Shown here: piece by piece, positions 1 to 10,857 of the stretch
How the letters are laid out: every line of letters starts with the position of its first letter
How positions within the stretch are numbered: position 1 is the stretch's first letter
Assembly (NCBI GenBank): GCA_036971475.1
Contig: JBAIZL010000001.1
Span: 216,952,444-217,016,443, forward strand
DNA: 64,000 nt
From: Prosapia bicincta
Lineage: Eukaryota; Arthropoda; Insecta; Hemiptera; Cercopidae
Reading direction: 5' to 3'
Notes under the pieces: generated by a model
Told to the model about the DNA's origin: nothing
The model's input: only the letters and a program-made list of their open reading frames with translations
Databases searched by the model: none
Program-made: the position numbers and the translations under genes

Positions 1-1
1 A

Positions 2-274
2 GGTTACACTTCAAAATTCAAACTTCAAATGGTGCGTTATGCAAAAGGAAATGAGAGTCGTGTTGCAAAAAAGATTTATAGAGGTGGATCCAAAATAAGA
101 CAATGGTTCATAAAAACAGCACTGAATAGACAGTTTTTTTGCAGAAAGAAATCAAAACATTCAGAAATAGATAACGTTCATATGGAGTATGTTTCCAACA
201 TATGGACCAATGGATTTGCTGTAGAAAGTCATAAGATAGCAGCAAGTACGAACCTTTCTTGTAAAGACTTTTAA
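2..274 (+). pseudogene. Tigger/pogo transposase N-terminal fragment
   Basis: An open frame running in from the left edge reads FKLQMVRYAKGNESRVAKKI, RQWFIKT and CRKKSKHSEIDNVHMEYV. This is the two-part DNA-binding region (psq and CENPB-type helix-turn-helix) of Tigger/pogo transposases, ending NGFAVESHKIAAS. Later sequence is shifted and broken. It opposes the UBR5 strand and is a fossil insertion in an intron. Confidence 0.7.
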
Positions 275-1484
275 GGGAACCTCATAATGGGCAAGAAAAC
301 TCATGGCATAACATGACTTGGTTATTTGATGTCAGACCACAATGGCGTAACGGCTTCCTGAAACACATCAGGATAAATTTTAAAGATATATTATGCAACT
401 AAGAAAGATGCCTGGGTATTGTATGGGGGGAGGGGGACTGGTAAAGACAATCTAGTATTTTTTTTGACATCCTGAATGCAAAGTGTTAAAACCGCTACAG
501 CAAACAAGCAGAGACGTAACATGATGCTAGGCATCAGTACTGATTCCCAACTACTACCGATGGAAATAGAGACTAGTCACTATTTTTCCAATGTAATTTA
601 TTTATTGTGAGAAGATATAAGTAAAATTAATTCTAGATATTACTATGTTCATATATGTTATTACAGTAGAAAATATCTATCTGCTTATAAAACAGCCCAC
701 AGACAACGCAATTTGTTGTACTGCCGATCGTATAATAAGTTGCACTGAAAAGACCATAGAACATTTTGCTGTGGACGTGAAAAAGTTTAAAGTTCTTGGT
801 AGCACAACTAGTTCAGTTTATCATCATGGCATTAACCATTTTGAAAAAAGTAACAGCTGCTGTAGTAATCGTGTTATTTTCGGTTGAAGCCAATAACAAG
901 GTGGGAAAACAACTGTTGTGTAAGAAATGGTTACTGCAAAGACAAATTTATTCACATATGAATTTACTTGACAAACTACAATTATTAGTGCAGAAGAAAA
1001 ATTAACTGGTACGTTAAGATATTTGACAAGTGGTAATTCATATGAAGACCTTAAATTCAGCACAGCTATATCACCTCAGTCTATAGGCCAAATCGGTTGT
1101 TTATTGGAATATTCATTAGATGTAACATTCCATAAACAAGATAGCTCTAGATAAATGACTGTAAATTCAGTGTTAAAATTCCTATTATTTTCCATTAATA
1201 TTTTACTTAGGTAGGTTATAAAATAATCTCACAACACAATGTTACACTACTCAGTCGACTAAATACACACGTTTAAACTTGTCATATATACAAACGAGTT
1301 GTACAACCGGTTGAACTACAACAGCACTTATGATTCAAACGGTCGATTCAATTAACGTGAGTTGTACAACATGTACGATAAATCATATCATCTGTGTACC
1401 TTTTAAGTCTACACAAAAAACAATGCAATCTTTTTATAAATGTATTACTGTAAAAGCTTTTTAAATAGAAGAGAAATGTGTTAC
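275..1484. other. UBR5 intron sequence, nothing recognised
   Basis: It probably includes the decayed rest of the Tigger fragment (a weak coding-like stretch at 645-887), but no motif could be aligned. No UBR5 exon matching the segment after SMIMSG was seen. Confidence 0.5.
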
Positions 1485-1589
1485 CTGACATGATCATGCT
1501 TTTAACTGCAGGCCAATCATTAAGCAAGCGCTCAAATGCTCTTCTACTGAATCTTGGTGGCTCCAAATCATGGTCAGGCATATCAGGTT
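1485..1589 (-). CDS. UBR5: UBR5 exon with [11 protein letters not shown] motif (last one in window)
   Basis: It encodes [20 protein letters not shown] and [16 protein letters not shown], matching [20 protein letters not shown] of vertebrate UBR5. Acceptor TTTTAG|AA (phase 1), donor G|GTAACA (phase 1). No further UBR5 exon was recognised in bases 1-1484. Confidence 0.92.
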
Positions 1590-2128
1590 CTAAAAAAATT
1601 AAGAACTTCAAAATACACTCATATTGATTATTTTTATAGTTATGTGCATTAAAGGATATTGGGCTAAATGCTTTACCCGTTTTTTACAGAGCATAAAAAT
1701 TTGTGTGCCGATGCCTTCATTTATGATATATGAAATAATTATTTAAAGCACAATTTACTACCACAGAATGTAATGAGCATGAAAAAAGTCTGCAATTTTT
1801 TGATTAAAATAATCATCTTGAAAAAAAATATTTATTACGGACTTATAGAAATAACATATCAAAGATTAACTATACTGCACCATTGGAATATGTATCAGAA
1901 TTACAAATTAGAAGTGCCGCTCATCTAGAAAATTTAATTCACTGAAAGTAGTTGGTTGAAATGAATAGTAAAATACTAACTGGCATAATATATCAAGGAT
2001 TTATTATACTGTATGATTGAAATATGTATCTGTATAACAAATTAAAGATATCAATTATCTAGACAAGTTAAATTATTAAAAGTATTTGGCTGAAATGAAT
2101 GAGTTTTATTTCATTATCATACTATTAC
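1590..2128. other. UBR5 intron, nothing recognised
   Basis: AT-rich sequence between the last two exons of the window. It carries two loosely similar stretches (about 1855-1960 and 1985-2100) that look like a decayed tandem duplication. Confidence 0.45.
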
Positions 2129-2225
2129 CTATATCAGACGATGGTGTTTTTCTTGAACTAGCAGACGCTGATCTAGGTCGAGAAGCTCTATACTGTCTTT
2201 GCTCAACAGTTTGTCGACCAACTGT
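2129..2225 (-). CDS. UBR5: UBR5 exon after the UBR box (TVGRQTVEQ block)
   Basis: It encodes [20 protein letters not shown] and [12 protein letters not shown], matching QTVARQTVEHCQYRPPR of vertebrate UBR5. It must start in phase 0, but exon 18 ends in phase 2. A short exon for the conserved RGEHLLLFLVQ-type segment (about 31 nt) is therefore missing between 2226 and 6190. Donor G|GTAATA, phase 1. Confidence 0.88.
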
Positions 2226-2769
2226 CTGAACCAAAAACAACAGAATACTTTCCCCTCTAGAACATAAGAGTTTTACTATTAATTTTGTATTTAAGAGTAT
2301 ATTAAAAATTTACTAACTGTATTCGCCTGAGAAAAAAAAATTGCAGTGATCTAAAACGAACATTTTCCAACAAAAATACAGTACAGTCTCACTAATCCGG
2401 ACTTGATGGGACCGGACCCTGTCCGGATCAACGAAAGTCCGGATTAGACGGAAAAAGCCAAACAAATGCTTACAATATGTGTTTTAGGCGGGGAAACATA
2501 TTGAAATTGTAGTTTTAGTGAAATTGATGCCTAAATATAGCTTACAGTACAGTATTTCATAGCTTATTTAGCAAAAAATTCTGTAATTGTAACAGAAAAG
2601 GTATGACATGAATAAATATCAAAGCATCTTTCTCGTTGAATAAATGTATTCACATAAAGTTATTTACACTATACTGTATAAACGCACAAAAAACTCAAAA
2701 ATGAAACTGAAACAAAAATAAACTTTAAAAAACTTAGTGAAAAAAGTCCATAATGTTCTTTTGTTTTAA

Positions 2770-4299
2770 CTATGAATGACGTCGTTTCACAGTACGATCT
2801 CGTAGGCGTTTCAAGGTCAGTAGCTCTGCAGTTGACGTATCACTTTGTTTCTCAAAGTAGGTCATCAACCCCTCCAGCATTGCAGCCGCCTCATCATGAG
2901 TTGGGCTGACCGGTTCGTCTGTGTAGTCTTCCTCTTCCAAGCGGTCATTTTCTGCGTTTGCAGTGCACACCGCGAAGATTTTGTCCTCGTTGAGCACTTG
3001 ATGACCAATGTCATTATCACTGATAATCCACTCGGAAATATCAGTGTCTTTCAACTCGGCACAACCCTCCAATTGTTGAAAAATCCGAACAAATTCAGCG
3101 TCGTCATTAGTAGGTTGACTGTCGGTTTTTTTCACTTTCCTGTGGCATTTCAGGCCACAATTTTTTCCAGCTCTTTTGGAGTGTAGACAGTTGAATTTCC
3201 TCCCACGATTCTGCAGCCATATAAATGACATCCTTCATAGTCACTTTTTTAAGAATTTCAATAAATTGTGTAGCTGAATTTGCTTCTTGTTGTTCCAAAA
3301 GCGATAAAATTAACTTTGTCCTACATCACCGTTTTATCGCCTCTATCACTCCCTGGTCCATCGGCTGAATGAGAACCGTGACGTTAGGAGGAAGAAATTT
3401 AACAAAAATGTCACCATGATGCAATTCTTCTACATTTGGGTGGCATGGGGCATTATCAATTAGTAAAACCGCTTTTCGAGGGAGTTTTTTCTCTTTTAAA
3501 AACTTTTCTGTTGTTGGAACAAAGTTTTCGAAAAACCAGTCCTTCAAAATTTGACTGTTCATCCAAGCTGATTTTTGGAACTTGTATTGGGCCGCTAGAA
3601 CACTTAAATTTACATTTTTAAAAACCCTAGGCTTTGCGGATTTCCTTATCACCAAAAGTGGAAATTTTAGATCGCCAGAAGCATTACTGCAGGGCAGCAA
3701 AGTCATGCGTCCTTTCTTAACTTTATGGCCTTTTGCTACTGAATCTAATTTGGAAGCTAAAGTTTTTTTTGGGAACATTCTATAATTTAATCCGGTTTCG
3801 TCAGCCTTGAACACCTGACAAGGTTGTAAGTTTTCATCTCTGAGAAACTTGCCAAATTTGTATTTGAATTTTTCACTGGCGGCATCACTCTCACCTGACA
3901 AAATTTCACCACTTATTCCGAGTTGACGGATGCCGTGTTGTTCCTCCCACTGTGACAGTCAACCCACACTGGCAGTAAAATTAGGGCCTCCTTTTAACTT
4001 TTCATTCAGTTTCAGCGCGATCGTTTGCAAATTTACACCCGATAATGGAACACCCTGTTCTCGTTGTTGGCAAAACCAAACATACAAAGCATCATCTAGG
4101 GTTTCATTTTTTGGTTTTTTTAAAGTGCTTCTGCCGCCTAAACTGTCTTTACTAATCATTTTTGCACAAAAATTTTCAATTTCCTGTTGCTTTTTTTCCA
4201 ATCGGAAACAGTTTGTTTTCCCACGCCTAACTCTTTTGCAATTTTAGTAAGCGATTCACCTCCATCAATACGAAACAAAGCTTGGAGTTTTTGTTCCAT
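2770..4299 (-). pseudogene. Tigger transposase, frameshifted
   Basis: Starts MEQKLQALFRIDGGESLTKI, a psq-type helix-turn-helix (AKELGVGKQTVSDWKKSNRK). A CENPB-type helix-turn-helix follows (LDDALYVWFCQQREQGVPLS), then the DDE catalytic region with first Asp in ADETGLNYRM and second Asp in LIDNAPCHPN. The frame breaks near 4200, near 3950-3900 and near 3320. The C-terminal part (2770-3298) has an acidic tail. At least three breaks mean no product is expected. Confidence 0.88.
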
Positions 4300-4319
4300 T
4301 GTCACTGTCACTGACTTAA

Positions 4320-4600
4320 TTACAGTACAATAAAAATATTGAAAAGAACCCCAATACCACAAAAATAATCAAAAATAACAAATAAGACAAGTTACTTGAG
4401 ATTAAACCCTTATGTACATTTCGATGACCATGTCATCATCATCAGAGGGTCTTGTTACAAAACATCGAAATGTACATAAGGGTTTAATCTCAAGTAACTT
4501 GTCTTATTTGTTATTTTTGATTATTTTTGTGGTATTGGGGTTCTTTTCAATATTTTTATTGTACTGTAATATATTGTACCACTGTGCTCTTGATATTGTG
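4320..4600. mobile_element. Penelope-derived fold-back with 14-bp target duplication
   Basis: Two 107-108 bp arms (about 4320-4426 and 4463-4570) are essentially perfect inverted copies around a 36-bp centre. The right arm runs on to 4600. The insert is flanked by a 14-bp direct repeat TGTCACTGACTTAA (4306-4319 and 4601-4614), unlike a cut-and-paste transposon but like Penelope-like elements. The arms are the 3' end type seen also at 5141-6050. It carries a hammerhead-like motif. It landed just upstream of the Tigger transposase start. Confidence 0.85.
4406..4450 (-). ncRNA. Hammerhead ribozyme-like motif (in fold-back)
   Basis: Read on the minus strand: stem I ACCCU/AGGGU; core CUGAUGA; helix II GAUGAC-AUG-GUCAUC; core GAAA; a two-base-pair helix III (AU-GUAC-AU); then A17 before the predicted cleavage. 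All conserved core bases are present. One extra U lies between A9 and helix II. Short helix III hammerheads are known in Penelope-like elements, and the context agrees. Activity is not shown. Confidence 0.75.
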
Positions 4601-5140
4601 TGTCACTGACTTAAGTTTAATAGCCATTTTCACTGAACACTGAACGAGACGTAAATAAAAAACACAGATCAATATCGCACTAGAATTGAATGACAACTGA
4701 GCAGATATCTTGCGAGAAGCAGTAAAGGTGGCATCCGTCTGACAACACAACTGACCTGACACCAGATGGATAGACTGTCTATCCGTTTAGTCAGCTGTCC
4801 TTTATCTTTCGTTTATCGCAAGATGTCTCTGATGTCACGTGTGTCGTAGTGTTGGAAGATCTAATGTGAATATATTTTTTCAAAGAAGTTTTTCCTACTT
4901 TAATAGGCAAAAGAAACAAATAATATGGTAAATTCATATTTTAATGAATAAATTATATTATTTGTCTATTAGAGTAGGAAAACCCCTTTGAAAAATAACA
5001 AATATAGACGTATAAAAATAAATATTTTTGTGGACGGCAGACTGTGCACTGTAAAATACTATAACTAAACAAAACTTTTGGGCTGTTCGGATTAGCCAGA
5101 CGTCCGGATCATTGGAGACTGGATTAGCGAGACTGTACTG

Positions 5141-6050
5141 TATTGGCAAAAACCCCAATACCACAAAAATAATTAAAAATAACTACTATTACAAGTTACC
5201 CAAGATTAAACCCTTAGGTACATTTCGATGACCATGGTATCATCATTAGACGGTCCAATTTAATCTAAAAAATTACTGCTTTTGGTATCACTTGGCAAAA
5301 AACTACTACTTACTGATAGTTTTCAGCAGTTGTATTTTGCACTAGGTCAGTGCTTGTTCACTGCTGTGAGTCATGAACAAAAAAGAGTCAATGAACCTAG
5401 TGCAAAACAAGTCTGATGAAAAACATCAGTAATGGTTTATTGCAAAGTGATTACAATAGTGGTAATAAAAAAAAACCTCAACATGTACAACACAAAAGCT
5501 GCAAGTTCTACAAATTACTCAATAGCTATGAAAGTATTTTAAAAATTACATCAAATTATAAATTAATGAATTATAGATGAAGCACCATAGATGAATTAAT
5601 CCCTAATTCACCATAGTTTTATTTTAAAAATGATGAGTTATTTTAATTAGTTTTTGTTTTATTTATTGTTAAAAGGTGTAGTTTATATAACGATTATATT
5701 ATTATTATAATTTAATTGTTTCTGACATGGCCTATATGGTTCAAGATGGCCGACTGTTGTACTCGTATGTTAGCCAAAGGCGGAGAGGGGGCAGGCTTAC
5801 CTTAGGCCTATATATAGCATCTACAAACAATAGTTGTCATCAGTCTAGTTTGTAAATTATTGTAATAGGGCCCTCTGATGATGACATGATCATCAAAATG
5901 TACATAGGGGTTTAATCTTAGGTAACTTGTTATACTGTTGTTTTTGATTATTTTGGTGGTATTTATTTTCGATTATTTTTGTAATATTGAGATGTTTGCC
6001 AATATTTTCATTGTATTATATTGTAGTACTGTGTTCTTGATATTGCACAA
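5141..6050. mobile_element. Older Penelope-type inverted-repeat element
   Basis: The left arm (5141-5260) and right arm (5872-6050) are imperfect inverted copies of the arms of the 4320-4600 element. The right end again reads TTCTTGATATTG. Both arms keep decayed hammerhead motifs. Left (minus strand, 5213-5256) has CUAAUGA instead of CUGAUGA, and right (plus, 5873-5913) has AAAA for GAAA. The middle (5261-5871) holds no recognisable coding sequence. The Tigger element ends exactly at its left edge, so Tigger may have inserted into this copy. Confidence 0.7.
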
Positions 6051-6190
6051 TACTATTTTCTTTGAAATAATAAATTTCAAAGAAATTAATGTAACATTTA
6101 AAAAAATGCCTTTTTAGCTTGGCTTATTGCAAATAAAATTTCCAGTTTTATTATTATGTACTGTTAATGATACAATAACTTTTTACTCAC

Positions 6191-6429
6191 CTGCTATTGT
6201 ATTTGGTGACTAAATCTGTATCTGCAATAAGGCGACAGAGCAATTCGAATCTGGCACTCTGGTTTCCTTGTATGAGAGCTTTACATTTACACTTCTCCCA
6301 GCAATCACAATAAGCTGTTGGAGACGTTCTCTTCAGTTTACAATCATGGCCTTTGTGACAAACTTTAGCACACTCAGTACAACAACACAAGGATCCAGTC
6401 AGGCCACATGTTCGACACTCAAATATGTC
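6191..6429 (-). CDS. UBR5: UBR5 exon 18 (core of UBR box zinc finger)
   Basis: It encodes [40 protein letters not shown] and [20 protein letters not shown]. These are the Cys/His zinc ligands of the UBR box, which binds destabilising N-terminal residues, and the segment is nearly identical to vertebrate UBR5. It ends in phase 2 (AG|GTGAGT). Starting after a phase-0 junction, it joins exon 17 directly. Confidence 0.96.
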
Positions 6430-6663
6430 CTACAAAAACAAATGAAAAACCTAATTTAGAAAAAATACATAATTAATTTTCTCTAGAAACACACAAGAGT
6501 AAATACAAAATTGCTCATAAATTTTGAGTTACGTCTTTCTAAAATTAAGTTACAAAATAAACCTTATTAAAATTGACATCATTTCTTTATAACTTGTATT
6601 AAGTAAAAGTTAAATGAGTGTCAGTGTTATAAACATATCTTAATAATGTAAATCTATTTTTAA

Positions 6664-6985
6664 CCCTTTGATTAGAAACATGTGCCTGCTCTGATATAAC
6701 CCTGGGAGCAATATATTTTTAAAAGATTTTTAAACTTTTTCTTTTTTCTATATTTTTTCTAGTTTTTTAAATTATAGTAATATTTGATATTTTTTTTTAA
6801 TCTACTTATTTTCTCATATTAACCAAACTGTACCTTACGCTTACTGACAATTTCTTTCCTAAAAATTATCTGTTAATCTTTTTTTTCTAAAAATATCTAC
6901 TCATTGTAAAATAGTCCACAAACTTCGAAGCGATTTGTTAAAATGTGGGAAAACCATTGACTTTGGACACATTAGTAAATAACCT
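6664..6985 (-). mobile_element. piggyBac-type MITE, truncated copy
   Basis: Next to TTAA (6660-6663), the sequence CCCTTTGATTAGAAACATGTG matches the reversed right end of the copies at 49973 and 52653. Homology runs through a GAAAAAGTTTAAAAATCTTT-like tract to about 6985, where the element stops without its second end. Confidence 0.75.
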
Positions 6986-7125
6986 AGCTAGTTTTACTGA
7001 AAAAATAAAGAGAAATACATTTTTAAAATAAACCGCCTTAGGTACATGGTCATTTATTTGCTTTAAAAAATAAAGAAGATATTTTGAAGTGATTACTTTA
7101 TTATTAAATAAATAACTTATATTAC

Positions 7126-7304
7126 TTGGTTGATGTGTTCAGCGCCTGTCCAAGTGAAGCTACAAGTATCATTACAGCAGACAACATGAAGAGGAGAATG
7201 ATCAGGATTGGAACCTGGAGGAAAGATCATTGCTGCTAAAGCTTCTTTGTCCATACGATAATCCAAGTCATTTATTGTAGACTTGCGACTCCCTTTCTTT
7301 TCTC
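7126..7304 (-). CDS. UBR5: UBR5 exon 17 (start of UBR box)
   Basis: It encodes a basic lead ([20 protein letters not shown]), then [20 protein letters not shown] and [13 protein letters not shown], the N-terminal part of the UBR-type zinc finger with its first Cys pair and His. Phase 1 to phase 0, donor CAA|GTAATA. Confidence 0.94.
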
Positions 7305-7482
7305 CTAGAAGGAATACAGCACAGTTAATATTGAAATTTATTTAAATAAGAAATTATTTTTAAACAAATTAAACATAGGGAAAAGAATAGGACAATCTAA
7401 CAGTCAAAACAGAACCAAATGTTATTATTTCTGATTTACTCAAAATTTTCTGTCTACTTTAGTCCTTCTTAACACGTTCATT

Positions 7483-7627
7483 GCCGATCACGCAATATCG
7501 CGTGATGTCAGATCTTACCGGATGGCCAATCACACGATATCGTGTGGCCGTTGCTATCCAAATTCTAAGTGAATAATTATAGCAGCCACCACACAAAATT
7601 CCAATTTCCAGCTTGGCAATAAACGTG
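7483..7627. mobile_element. Small piggyBac-type MITE (145 bp)
   Basis: Flanked by TTAA on both sides (7479-7482 and 7628-7631), with inverted ends CACGTTCATTGCC and GGCAATAAACGTG. The inside has two palindromic GATATCGTGTG/CGCAATATCGCGTG-like boxes. No coding capacity. Confidence 0.8.
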
Positions 7628-7722
7628 TTAACCCTTGCACACGAGTTATATGAAATCTCAATTCATAAATTTTTGCTAAACTCAATATTTTATATTTATA
7701 AGTTTCAACACCTGTATCTTAA

Positions 7723-7762
7723 TACATCGACTGCCAACCAGTTTTCTGATAACGTTTAAACA

Positions 7763-7801
<39 letters not shown>

Positions 7802-8719
7802 TTTGTTTAAATAGTGACAAAACAATCATATTTTCATTTCAAGTGTGTTTATTCATTTAAACTAGTTTATTTTAGAATGTTGTCGGACACAGGTGACCGT
7901 CATAACGCGGCGTAAATATTTATACTACGATCCGCTGCGTCGGACACGTTGTCAGGCTTACTACACATTCCTCGTTCAAGGTGAACTTCCGAATGAATTT
8001 AAAATGTTAACATTTTTATTGTAATATTTCCATATAAATTTAAGTATAAATAAATATTTACTAAAACGTATTTTCACAATACTATGAATATTTTTAAACA
8101 AGAAATATAGCTACCAGATTTTTCTCACTAATTTTATATGGACACAATATCAATTTTCACCATTACATTTTGTTTGAAAATATTTTTTCTCGAATAATTA
8201 GAATGTACATATAATCTGTACATAATTCTTACAATTATGTTGTATTGTTTCAATACAAGTGTGTTTCAAATTGAGCTCTTTTTACGAACTTTCTATGATC
8301 TTAAGAATTAGAGATGTGGACGTTTTAAATTTAAGTTTTTGGTTTCTAATTTTCGAGTTGTTCAGCTTTTTAGATGATTTTTTTAGGATCAAAATAAATG
8401 TAACACTATTCTAAAACATATTGTAGTTCTACAAAGTAAATAAAAACTATTTCCTTCTAATTCTCAACTTCTAGTATCCCAATAATTATAGTCTTGTATG
8501 AAAAAAACAAAAACAAAAGTATTTTATAACAGCCAAGTTGCAGGAACACACAGAGAGGCCGTGTTAGGCACATCATATGGTTAAATACAACATGAATGTG
8601 CCCGACAGCTTTGTGTGATGATCTTAAGTTAGGTTTAAATTGTCGATCATGGGTGTCAGCCGCGGCCCTATGCACTAATATGGTGTTGGTCACCGGTGGT
8701 TGCCATGGCACTTAACGTG
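7723..8719. mobile_element. piggyBac-type non-autonomous element, about 1 kb
   Basis: The left end ACATCGACTGCCAACCAG follows TTAA (7719-7722). The right end is a similar inverted sequence (GGCACTTAACGTG) followed by TTGA, a one-base change from TTAA. A dinucleotide (GT)n run sits at 7767-7798. A part copy of the left end lies at 26982-27130. No transposase was recognised. Confidence 0.65.
7767..7798 (+). repeat. (GT)n microsatellite
   Basis: About 16 GT units, inside the piggyBac-type element at 7723-8719. Confidence 0.95.
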
Positions 8720-9335
8720 TTGATAAGGTTTTAAAAAATCAGAGTACTGGATAATGGTGGCATAGTGAAATCTGTCAGGTCAAATTAAACCACTTGCTAA
8801 TTGTCAGCAATTTGTTAATATAGTAGTAGAGAGCCTTTATAAAGTCTGTAAGTCCACTTGACATGAATTCTTGGAACCATTTACACTCGCTATAGCCTAA
8901 GTATGCTGTGACTTTGTTGCATCATGTATGTTCTGCTAACTGTTAAATTTGTAAACATTTTGTAATTGTTTAAATTTATTATGCTTTTAGCCTTGCGAAC
9001 TTTCAAATTATTTTAATTTTTAGTTTCCAGTTTTATTTATTGTTTAAAATTATTCACACACACAACACAAATAAATAAAATACTATATGAATCTAATATT
9101 TAACACTTTGAAGCCTACTCCTGAGCATAAAACAGGCCATTTAGTTAATGCTAACTGACGCTGTCCATATAGCTCAGGATGCCGTATTTATTTCCAAACA
9201 ACGTAATTCCCGATGTAATACCCAAACTTGCATACAGATATTGTTACCTCGAAGGACATGTAATGTACTTTCTATATAGCAGTAGGCAAGAATAACTGAT
9301 GGCAAAATCAAGAAAACGAAAAATTTTTGACTTAC
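8720..9335. other. UBR5 intron remainder
   Basis: AT-rich, with no gene. A TTAACACTTTGAAGCC stretch near 9100 looks like a possible piggyBac-type end without a partner. Confidence 0.4.
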
Positions 9336-9637
9336 CACTTTCGGAAAACTGATTCATAGTGGGGGGTATTATCCAGGCAGGATAGTTCTGCTTTTTACTG
9401 TTGGGCTCTGAAGAATCTCCTTTAGCAAACCATGCTGATAAAACACATTTTAGTTTTTCTTCTGTTGTGGCAGGTGTTGGCTGCAGTATAGGAGGGGGTA
9501 ACGGTGGAAGAGGCACATCTTCAGCGGGAAGTGGTGGACGTGTTGTAAGCCTCTGGATTGCATCCATGATATATAATGCAGCATGGTAGGCTCTACAGCA
9601 TACAGCCAACATGAAAGGAGTTTGACCTTGAGAGTCC
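9336..9637 (-). CDS. UBR5: UBR5 exon 16 (with Pro-rich insertion)
   Basis: It encodes DSQGQTPFMLAVCCRAYHAA, the conserved ARGMTPFMSAVSGRAY block. About 60 residues then follow that the vertebrate protein seems to lack: a Pro-rich run (LPPLPPPILQPTPATTEEK) and CVLSAWFAKGDSSEPNSKKQ. The frame stays open and the donor is G|GTAAGT (phase 1). The insertion could be lineage-specific or partly alternative. Confidence 0.9.
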
Positions 9638-9968
9638 CTGGTAAAAAAAAAAATAGTATTGTAAGCATTTTATGAATGTACGTATGGCAAGAAAACTGAA
9701 CACAACCCTAATCTCTTTTAATGTAAAGTCCTACTTTGTTGGAGCGACACTACAGTTCGACTTCAGAACTTGTTGCTGATCTTAAATTTTTTAATGTTGT
9801 ATAGGACATGTGAACATATCTACCACCTTTGAATCATTTTAGCAGCCTTAAGATCTGTGATTATAAATGTTGAAATACACTTCTTATAGAAAAATACTAA
9901 TAATCCTTTCTTATATTTCACATCAGAAAATTTTATGCTCTTATGTTGATCTCATCTGTATTAATAAC

Positions 9969-10393
9969 TAAGGATGAGCCAATTCTGATTCTCAATTCCA
10001 GGAATCGTCGATACTCAATTCTCAATTGATTCAAGTGCCAATTCTTGTTCTTTTAACTGTTAAAATACGTATGTGGTGTAATTTATTGGAAAAATAATTA
10101 TGAACAATGTCTTATTTATGTATTAGTTGCTTGGAATAAATTAAACGATTAATGTGAATGCCGATTTGAGATAACAAAAATATTATTATTATTTATGACA
10201 CAACAACAAACATGATCGGAAGCATTTCTTGTCTGTTTGTCATCCTTTCAGAAATTCCCATTTATAAATCATGGTTGAACATTTTGTGTAGCCTTTAACA
10301 GAAGATAACAAGAGGTTAACTTAAGTCATTATTATAGAATATCATGTAGACCTATATAACGCAAAAAAAATTCTAGAAATCGGCCCATCCCTA
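9969..10393. mobile_element. hAT-type MITE (425 bp)
   Basis: The inverted ends are TAAGGATGAGCCAATTCTG on the left and, inverted, TAGGGATGGGCCGATTTCTA on the right. Eight-base flanks are TTAATAAC and TTCATAAC, a 7/8 match to an 8-bp target duplication typical of hAT. No coding sequence inside. Confidence 0.75.
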
Positions 10394-10857
10394 TTCATAA
10401 CACTTTTCTATTCTTCAAAGGTACTAATCACTGGACCAACATCTTAAAATAGCCAAAAGAGTGAAGAATATTCTATAACAAACTTTTCAAATTTAACAAG
10501 AGCTTTCATAATAACTCATACTTCAGAAATTATACAAAGAATTTTTTTTTTAACAGAACAATAGATAAAAGGTAAAAAAAACCTGACTGATTTTGTTATT
10601 TTATCCAAATGGATTGATGACAATGCATTTGGCTACAGACCATTCAGTTTGATTACACTCTTCCACCTATTCTGATATTTTGATTACCATGCAATCCATG
10701 TTTAGATGCTATGCTAGTTTAAATTAGATAATATGCTGATGGGTCATATGCAGTTAGACTGGGTAGCTCAATGTTCTACTGTCTACTTCATGCATATGAA
10801 AATTACATCGCAAAATCAGTTTAGGTTTTTTTAGCTACAACGTATATTATTACTACA

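Larger units (their letters stand above)
2379..5140 (-). mobile_element. Tigger (pogo-type) DNA transposon with both ends
   Basis: The termini are inverted copies (CAGTACAGTCTCACTAATCC on the left, its near complement ending CTGTACTG on the right), each followed by GTCCGGAT-type sequence. They are flanked by TA (2377-2378 and 5141-5142), the target duplication of the Tc1/mariner/pogo superfamily. The minus strand carries a broken transposase (2770-4299). A 281-bp Penelope-derived fold-back is nested inside at 4320-4600, and a short imperfect hairpin (about 4876-4995) lies near the right end. Inactive. Confidence 0.92.

Noticed and set aside
645..887. Plus-strand frame right of the Tigger fragment as part of its transposase
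   Set aside because: No catalytic-domain motif could be aligned.
2320..2336. A 13-nt microexon (RIQL) as the missing UBR5 exon
   Set aside because: It has a fair acceptor and fits the phase, but it does not resemble the conserved RGEHLLLFLVQ segment and would be shorter than expected.
3436..4247. Plus-strand open frames across the Tigger transposase
   Set aside because: They are antisense shadows of the minus-strand transposase.
9401..9589. Plus-strand Gly-rich open frame
   Set aside because: Antisense shadow of the Pro-rich part of UBR5 exon 16.
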